DNA from: Undaria pinnatifida | Lineage: Eukaryota > Sar > Phaeophyceae > Laminariales > Alariaceae | Direction of reading: 5' to 3' | Assembly: GCA_012845835.1 (NCBI GenBank) | Contig: JABAKD010000024.1 | Coordinates: 6,288,578 to 6,352,577 of the forward strand | DNA: 64,000 bases | Part shown: in pieces, positions 57,516-64,000 of the stretch | Numbering within the stretch: the first letter of the stretch is position 1 | Layout of the letters: each line of letters opens with the position of its first letter | Position numbers and translations under genes: made by a program | The notes under the pieces: model-generated | Databases searched by the model: none | Seen by the model: the letters and a program-made list of their open reading frames with translations, nothing else | Told to the model about the DNA's origin: nothing

Positions 57516-58620
57516 ATCAAGTGAATACTGTAAGCCGAATAACCGGTGAGGGGAGGGCGGAGTTTTTAAGGACGTGGGGGCCTGGTTTTGATCTAAAGGG
57601 GGGAGGGAGGGGGGGAGGGGGGGGAGGGGACGGGTGGGGCAGGTCAATTTGTGCGTGGAAACTATAAATCCTTCTTGTGGGGGAGGGGGGGGGGATATGT
57701 GCCCAGGGAGGCGGGGGGCGGGGGGAGGGGGGTTCAGGTCGCATAGATATAGGGGTTTGCTATACGTGTGGTGCTAGTTCTAGGCGATGGTGCGGGTGGT
57801 GGGGAAGAAGGGGGCGTTAGGGGCGGGGGTGGGTGGGAATTGCAGCAGCGGCATGGACGGCTCTAAAACAATGACGAGGCGATATCCAGGGCGTGGAAGT
57901 GTTTATTACTCTGGCGGATTTCGATATTATTAGGTGGGGTTTTTAAGCAAGAGAAAGCGAGGAAAAAAAAGGGGGAAGGGGAAGGGTTTCCAAGAGGTTT
58001 AGGTCATATACAATATTTAAATACACTCCAGCTATGAGATCAAGGATTTGGTCGACACTGATCTTCGCAACATTGTGTGTGATTCTCCGATCGCGCGTGT
58101 TGATCACATATGTAGGGGCTTGCTATACGCGCGGTGCTGGGTCTAGGCGATCGTGCGGGGTGTGGGGAGGGAGGGGGCGTTGGAGGGGGGGAGGGGGGAT
58201 GAATGAAAGCTACGTCATGGATGGCTGGAAATATAATGACGTGATATCAATTGCTTAGAAGTGTTTATTACTCTGGCTGATTTCGATTGTAAGTGGGGCG
58301 TTTGAACGAACTGGGCGGGGAACAAAAGGGAGGGCGGGGGCGGGGCGGAGGGCGGAGATGAGTTGGAGCTACGGCATGGATGGCTAGATTGATAATGAGA
58401 TTATATCAGCTGGCTGGTAGTGTTTACTAATCTGGTAGATTTTGATTTCAGGTGGGGCGTTTGAACAAGAGGGATCGGGGGGCGGGGGCGGGGGGGCGAG
58501 CATTTCAATATGTGCGCGGAAACTATAGACCTAAACCCTTAAAGGGGACGAATGTGACGGTTGCAGCAAGAAGACGCCCCTTTATATCACCCGCCTGGTA
58601 ATGTTTATTATTATGGAAGG
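57516..58620. repeat. G-rich stretch with partial J copies
   Basis: Repeating blocks of about 250-300 bases combine 'gtgtttattactctgg', 'tttcgat(t)...aggtggg', G-runs and 'cgatcgcgcgtgtt'. This is a degraded tandem series linked to family J. Confidence 0.45.
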
Positions 58621-58789
58621 TTTGATGTTACATGTAGTATGCAACCCAGTTCTTAGGTGTTGTAGTAAATAACGTGTTAAAAGCTTCATAATTTGTTACT
58701 GTATATGTATCGAAAGATAGAGTATTTCAATCGATAGGTACAACCATGTAGACACCATTATTTTCTGACATCGCTAATTATAAGAAAGA

Positions 58790-59375
58790 GATACATATTG
58801 TTAAATACAACAGGCGAGGTGGTGTGGTCATGCAATGTCACCGCCATTGAGAACGAAAGGGAGAAATGCGAATCGTTACGAGTGTTTTGAAAGGAACGCT
58901 TAGTGTACACGCGCTCAATTACGTTACTTCGTTAGTCACACTGCGTAAGGCATAGATTGGGAGGCGATCATGCAGACGGTATGTACGGAATACCTTACGT
59001 AATACTTCGAAGTAAGTTGGTAGTGCGGTTTACCGCAATTTTAACATATTTGTCTGTCGTACCCCCTTTTCACATTGTTATTGTCTCACATATACGATTT
59101 TACGCCTATGATTTTTGCCGTGCCGATGTGGGGCTCAGGGGTCGCCAACTCAAAGCACAGATATACATCTTACAAATAAATATACCAAGCGAGGTGACGT
59201 GGGCATGCGATGTCAGCACTATTGAACGCGAGGGTGACTTTACTTTGTTAGGCATGTGCTACTGCGTTTGGTAGAGGTTTTCAGGCGATCATGCAAACGG
59301 CCGGAGGCACGAAATACCCTGCGTAATAGGTTGGCAGTAGTGTGGTCTACCGCAGTGGTATATATACGGCAGTTT
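58790..59375 (+). repeat. tandem duplication, ~320-370-base period
   Basis: 'gcgaggtggtgtggtcatgc...tcaccgccattgagaacg' (58815) and 'ggcgatcatgcagacgg' (58962) recur at 59188 and 59284, followed by related 'tagtgcggtttaccgca' and 'tagtgtggtctaccgca' blocks. Confidence 0.55.
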
Positions 59376-59699
59376 AGACCCTGTTTTTTTTGCAATCAAC
59401 CACTTGATTCCCGACCGAGCAGGTCGGCGAGGTTTGGTTTCTGAGAATTTTTACGCGTTGGGTACGTTAGCAATGAATGGGTAGAATGATTTTTTGGGGC
59501 TGGTCGCACCGTTGCGCAGAAGAAGACGATTGACGGTGGTATTTATTTTATAGGAGTACAGTGTACTTCCGGGATAGCAAAATTTCAACCTCACGGAAAC
59601 CCCACAACAGTAGTGCAACTATTTCCACCTGGAAATACACCGCGTGAATACGGAATAAGGCGGTAAATAGAGCATAACCCATTTATCACAAGACAATAC

Positions 59700-60300
59700 G
59701 AAAGGTGCCCCTGCTAAAAGCCGAGGTGATGGAGACCCTGCTGTACGGGTGTGACTTGGACGCTCGGCCAGGAGCACTTCGCTGAGCTCTCAATGGCACA
59801 CCACAACCTCCTCCAGACGACCATTGGCTTCAAACGCCGACAACGCACCGACCACACCTCATGTCGTACGCCAAGGCTCTCAAGAAGGCACAAGTGTGGA
59901 AGGATTCAGACGACCATCCGAAAATGACTCTTCCTCTTTGCGGGGACCATACAGTGGGCATCCAATGAGCGGCTGGCTAATCGCGTGACGTCCGAGACGA
60001 TGGCTGGTGGGGAAAACCCGGGACCAGGCCTACCGAAAAATAACTGGGCACACCGCCTAGCAGACGACATGAGGGTATTCCAAGCCACCGAGAGGTCTAC
60101 GGATAGCTCCCTTTTGCCGTTCGGAGTACAGGCGGTTTGATAATAATAGCTGAGGGCGGGTGAGAAGAGTGGGCCCACGCAGCATTCGACGCCATGAGCA
60201 GCGACAAGGGGACACCGGGGGGGAGGGGGGGGGGCAGCGGTACTGATATATAGCTGTCGACGAATGCAAGAACAGTGTGGCATGTCGTGTGGCAGTACCG
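59700..60300 (+). pseudogene. LINE C-terminal remnant
   Basis: Read across several frames, the sequence gives LLKAEVMETLLYGC, FAELSMAHHNLLQTTIGF, RRQRTDHT, FAGTIQWASNERLANRV, MAGGENPGPGLPKNNW and DDMRVFQATERSTDSSPLL. This matches the conserved region after the reverse-transcriptase domain of non-LTR elements in algal and related genomes (from recollection). Frameshifts occur near 59760, 59870, 59930 and 60110. The segment ends near a decayed 'VDE(C)KN' stretch around 60255. No reverse-transcriptase core is attached. Confidence 0.7.
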
Positions 60301-60682
60301 GTTTGACTAATACGTGGAACGTGTGCTACTATATATAGCCGTGAACCCTACAGTACGGTATATTTTTGCGTTGTTCGTTTTCGTTAATAAGCCCAATCAA
60401 TGGGGGGAGCGCGAAAGCGGCAGCAATGGCGCGTGTAGTCTTGCTTGTTTGTTTTGTCCTTTTTGCCTTGTTTCTCTGTTTGTTCTCTTATATTGGCTCC
60501 CCGCCGGCTTTATGCCGGTGTTTTCTTCCTCTTCTTCGTGGTGGTTCGGACGTGCAAGACTGCTATCTGTTATTCTTCAGCATGTATGTTTTTCCTGCAG
60601 CCATTCCGATCTTCTTGCATCACATTCTTCAAAACTCCTGTCGGCGTTCCCCCCCTCTTTTCGTGCTTTTTATATTATTATG

Positions 60683-60932
60683 TTGACTGATTGTACGATA
60701 GCCCTCCCCCAAAAACCAACGATTTTCTATAACGAACGTTTCACGGCTGCTCCACACGAGGAAGGGTGCCACGAGTTCTAAGAGCATCCTCAAATATTTT
60801 CTTGTTTGCGAAGGTCCATCGCACGATGACGTCGGGGTGGTGAGGGGCATTGCTCTTCAGTAAATACGGCCGGGAGCTGGTTTCCGGAGATTTCATTGAA
60901 GAAAAGTTGGGGGCTACCGTCGAACGACTCTG
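60683..60932 (+). mobile_element. MITE-like family E, copy 3
   Basis: Runs from 'gactgattgtacgatagccc' to 'gggggctaccgtcgaacgac', with the inner 'taacgaacgtttcacggctgc' matching copy 1. Confidence 0.6.
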
Positions 60933-61084
60933 TTTCTTATCTTTACGGTCTGGCTTGTCAGTTGCTTTGTCGTGTTCTGGTACCCGGTACGATAGCATTT
61001 CACTTGTTGTACCTTGATTAATCATGAATTGCGAAGTGTGTGTGTTTTTTCTGTCTGTCTCTGACCACATAACGTGTATCTCTC

Positions 61085-61207
61085 TAGGATGAATAGTCAG
61101 CACGGACACTGGGTGTACTGATTGTGTGGGTGTTGTACTCACATTAAACAGTTCATTCTACCCAACGACATCAGTACGCCCAGGGTCCGTGCTGATTCCT
61201 CATCCTA
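61085..61207. repeat. long imperfect hairpin (37-base arms)
   Basis: The left arm contains 'taggatgaatagtcagcac' and 'ggacactgggtgtactga'; the right arm (61171-61207) is its complement with few mismatches; the loop is about 49 bases. Single arms recur at about 765-830 and 61780-61850. Confidence 0.65.
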
Positions 61208-61984
61208 GATGAATACAAATTCTGTGGTCACGGAGTGTGACACAGAGTAAACCAAACAGTCGCAATTCATCAAGGTAAAGCAAGTGAAGTGCTAGCGTAC
61301 CGGGTACGAGAACATATTAAAACAAGCCAGGCCATGTAAAAAGAGAAACAAGGAAAAAAGAAAAATACAAACGACAGGTGTTCTGAAGAATGTGATGCAA
61401 GAAGAAGAGCGGAAAAAGTAGAAAAGGCTGCAAGCGCAACACCATACGTGCTGAAAAGGAACAACAGATACCTGTTGCACGGACAAAACAACAAGAAGAT
61501 AACTTCTTCTGTTGTTGCATGGACAAACAACACAGAGAAGATAACTAAACTGTTGTTTAAAGGAGTAGTACTCCGAGTGGGGGATGCGTGGTGGGTCGGT
61601 GTTGGTAAGCGTGCTCCTCATGGGTCTCGGGGTCTTTGGTTGGTCTCTCCTCATGCCTCGCTGAATAGACTCAGAACCGTTTATGCATTGTTTCCCTGCA
61701 TAGAATACTAGAAGACAGACAACATAACATGGCTGCAGGGTAGCGCAGGGTAGCGCAGGGTGTGTTTGTGTTCTTCACATTAAACCGTTCTTCTACTCGT
61801 CGACATCCAGCACACCCAGTGTCCGTACTGATTCTTCACCCTAGAAAGACCAGCTCTGTGGTCACAAGCTACGACACAGAGATAATGCATCGTAATGCAT
61901 TCGACAACGCAATGTCATGCCCTAGTACTGGGTACGACAGGCACAACATACATACGTCAGCAACAGAAATACATTGGAAGAGAG

Positions 61985-62180
61985 AATACGAAATAAACAA
62001 AAACAAAAAACAAAAACAAAATAATAATAAGAAAACATATAAAACAAAGATAAAAATAAAACAAAAATGAAACAAACAAAATGAGGGGGAAATCGAAGAA
62101 ACAACCCAACCGGAAAGGAGAGCCGAAGCTCGGAAAAGAAACATAATAAAAATAAAATAAAATAAAGTAAGGTAAAACCA
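61985..62180 (+). repeat. A-rich low-complexity tract
   Basis: Runs of aaaac and aaaat units, interrupted at 62090-62140 by unique sequence. It could be a decayed poly(A) tail, but no element 5' of it is recognised. Confidence 0.5.
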
Positions 62181-62199
62181 AAATAAGATAATCCGAACA

Positions 62200-63270
62200 C
62201 GAGCCAAAAACCAGGGTAGAGCAGGGTAGTGAGATGAAGGGCGTCATGCTAGTCCCATCATCGTCACCTACTTTACCGCCCATCTATGATGTTCTTGACG
62301 TGAATGTGACATGTAATATCACGTGGTTTCGCCTCAACCATGACATGTGTCATGCTTTCACATCGAATCTATAAACTATCCTTCTACGGAGGGCACTCCA
62401 TTACATTTGGCCACCCTGAATAGTCGTAGATGCAGATCACCTAGCAATCAAAGGATGTCGACAAAACATTCAGAATTGGAAAGGAGATCGAAGATGCGGC
62501 TATTTGCAACAAGCGAAATGAGGCTACAGTTTCCCCCACACCTTGTAATATTGAGGCATACATGCTTCATTGCAAGATATACAACCCTATGATGGAGCTC
62601 ACAACCGTGAGAGCTCGAGAAAGGGTAGGTACCTACGGTATACCAGTAGCAATCGGCCTACGAAAACACGAAGAGCGCGGTCACTGAGCGCAAGGATGCG
62701 AAGGGAGCCAAAGAGGAAGGTATAGACAGACGCGGAATCAATGTCAAAAGGCAAGAAGGGAACACGTGTCACGCTGTGAAAGCCAGACAATTTTATGGCC
62801 AGCACACGTGGTGTGCTTGTGTTCTTCGCACGAAACTGATAGTTATATTTTCGTATTGATGTTGTGCTTTCATTAATACCGTACGACGAGATTGTAGTTT
62901 GGCTGTGGGCAAAAATGGTTGATGACGCACGTGTTCTATGACAGAAAATTACATTACCTATGTAGCAAGGATGCGTATTTCCTCACCTCGAACCCAAAAA
63001 TATCCGGGAAACAGTTTTTTTCAGCTTTTAATTTTCCTGACCTAATCCCTTGTTTTCTCTCATTCCAGGAAAAAAGGCGTCATTTGGGGGGGGACAATAA
63101 TTATCATCTCCTGGTGGTCCATGAACCACGCTCGAATACACAATTCATCCAGGCCTCTTGACAGCCATTTTCAGTCATTTACACTCTTCACAGTGGCGTT
63201 AGGTAGAAAGAACGGTATCATGTGAAGACAACAACGACAGCAGTACGGCTGCGAAAGCAACTGAGTTAAA
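62200..63270. other. stretch with no supported gene
   Basis: Only short frames occur, without motifs. Confidence 0.35.
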
Positions 63271-63365
63271 TCGACACACGACGCGTATGAAAATACGCGG
63301 AAGTGTGGTGAGCTAAAGCTTTATTTTTCCCCATCCGCCGGAGGATAAAAAAAAAAAAAAAAAAA
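63271..63365 (+). mobile_element. short poly(A)-tailed hairpin retroposon family S, copy 3
   Basis: CGACACACGACGCGTATGA, then a perfect hairpin CGCGTATGAAAATACGCG, CATCCGCCGGAGGAT and an A-run of 19. Relative to copy 2, a U-to-C change turns a G-U pair of the stem into G-C. Confidence 0.7.
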
Positions 63366-63369
63366 GACA

Positions 63370-64000
63370 GCAGTACGAAGTATTGGCAGGGCAGAATACG
63401 AGGGCCTGATTGAATATATCGGTTTTATTATTAATATTCGTAGTTGATGTTGCACTTGTTCATGCCCTCGATGTTTGTGTCCTGCAGTCGTCCATCGAAT
63501 AGTATTGGAAAACCACTGCTTCTCTTTAGTGCTGGCAGTGATCTCTGATGTACGAATATACTGAGTACGTATTATTATGTTGCGAGGGAAATCAGCAATA
63601 CGAAGTACAAAGCAGGACGCGAGCGGCCACAGCAGAGCGCTGCTGCGCAGTAGTAGTAGGCTTGTAGCGCTTGCGACCGTATCCGCGACTGTAAACCTAA
63701 ACAAACATGGACGCCTCAACGAAATGCCAGCGCCCCAGCTGCATCTCCGCCGAGTTCACGCGTTCCATTTGAATATGACACCTCGCATAATTATAAAATT
63801 ATTTTATTGTATTCCTTCCATGACCTCGTTCGCCATGACTCCTCTCGGTCACATGGTTGGGCGTGAAGGCAACCAGTGTATCACTAATCAAAGAATGCGG
63901 GCAGTGTTTCAAGTAGTGATCGGTACTGTTTCAGTTCAAACAGAGACATTTGTTGCACGAAATGCTTGCGCGCTCTACACTTGGGGTACCCGCTGTGCTC
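63370..64000. other. stretch with no supported gene
   Basis: The minus-strand open frame at 63321-63719 lacks motifs. Nothing else is recognised to the window end. Confidence 0.35.

Larger units (their letters stand above)
60545..61475. repeat. inverted repeat pair
   Basis: 'ctgttattcttcagcatgta...ttcttgcatcacattcttcaaaa' at about 60565-60640 matches the reverse complement of about 61375-61470. The arms enclose family E copy 3 and the 61085 hairpin. Confidence 0.5.

Noticed and set aside
60314-60781. Cys/Phe/Leu-rich frame of 155 codons that looks membrane-like.
   Set aside because: It runs over one arm of an inverted repeat and into family E copy 3; the composition is TTT/CTT-driven.

Overview
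This is a eukaryotic nuclear window: gene-poor, intron-rich and dominated by repeats. Three things point to a eukaryote. Real coding sequence only appears after GT-AG splicing. One gene encodes an RNA polymerase III subunit. Non-LTR retrotransposons, a tyrosine-recombinase element, MITE-like elements and many microsatellites fill the rest. The recombinase type, mid GC content, exons of about 130-400 bases and introns of 0.6-2.8 kb would fit a stramenopile such as a brown alga. That assignment is inference and no marker gene here proves it.

Two protein-coding genes can be recognised. (1) 4079-6760, minus strand: a three-exon 2-oxoglutarate/Fe(II) dioxygenase of the prolyl-4-hydroxylase type. 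(2) 27996-40589, plus strand: RNA polymerase III subunit RPC4 (POLR3D/RPC53) in seven exons, encoding about 373 residues over 12.6 kb. Two less certain spliced minus-strand genes of unknown function lie at 48032-50091 (Ser/Pro-rich) and 24921-25602 (Glu-rich). Mobile-element coding remains are a LINE reverse transcriptase (9826-11640), a LINE C-terminal remnant (59700-60300) and an inactivated tyrosine recombinase with an N-terminal zinc-ribbon-like segment (16440-17945).

Layout: 1-4 kb is made of repeat families A, B and C. 4-6.8 kb is the dioxygenase gene. 6.8-8.8 kb is G-rich repeats. 8.8-12 kb is a 186-base tandem array interrupted by a LINE. 14.5-18 kb is a ~170-base satellite that runs into the recombinase ORF. 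18.2-25 kb holds dispersed repeats (K, B, F, H). 27.3-40.9 kb is RPC4, with introns packed with A, B, C, H and J elements, microsatellites and degenerate copies of its own exons. 41-47 kb holds a nested MITE pair, two palindromic tandem arrays and little else. 48-50.1 kb is the Ser/Pro-rich gene. 53.7-56.2 kb is a CCCATGGG-rich repeat domain. 57-64 kb holds J, E and hairpin repeats and the LINE remnant.

The recognised genes do not form a pathway. The most distinctive signals are: a short poly(A)-tailed retroposon-like family whose conserved hairpin shows a compensatory change; a satellite whose unit contains the 3' end of the recombinase ORF; exact 42-base repeats inside a TIR element; and in-frame copies of an RPC4 splice acceptor 99 and 297 bases upstream of the one used. 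All exon calls were made by eye from splice signals, phase and family resemblance; no alignment, folding or database search was run.
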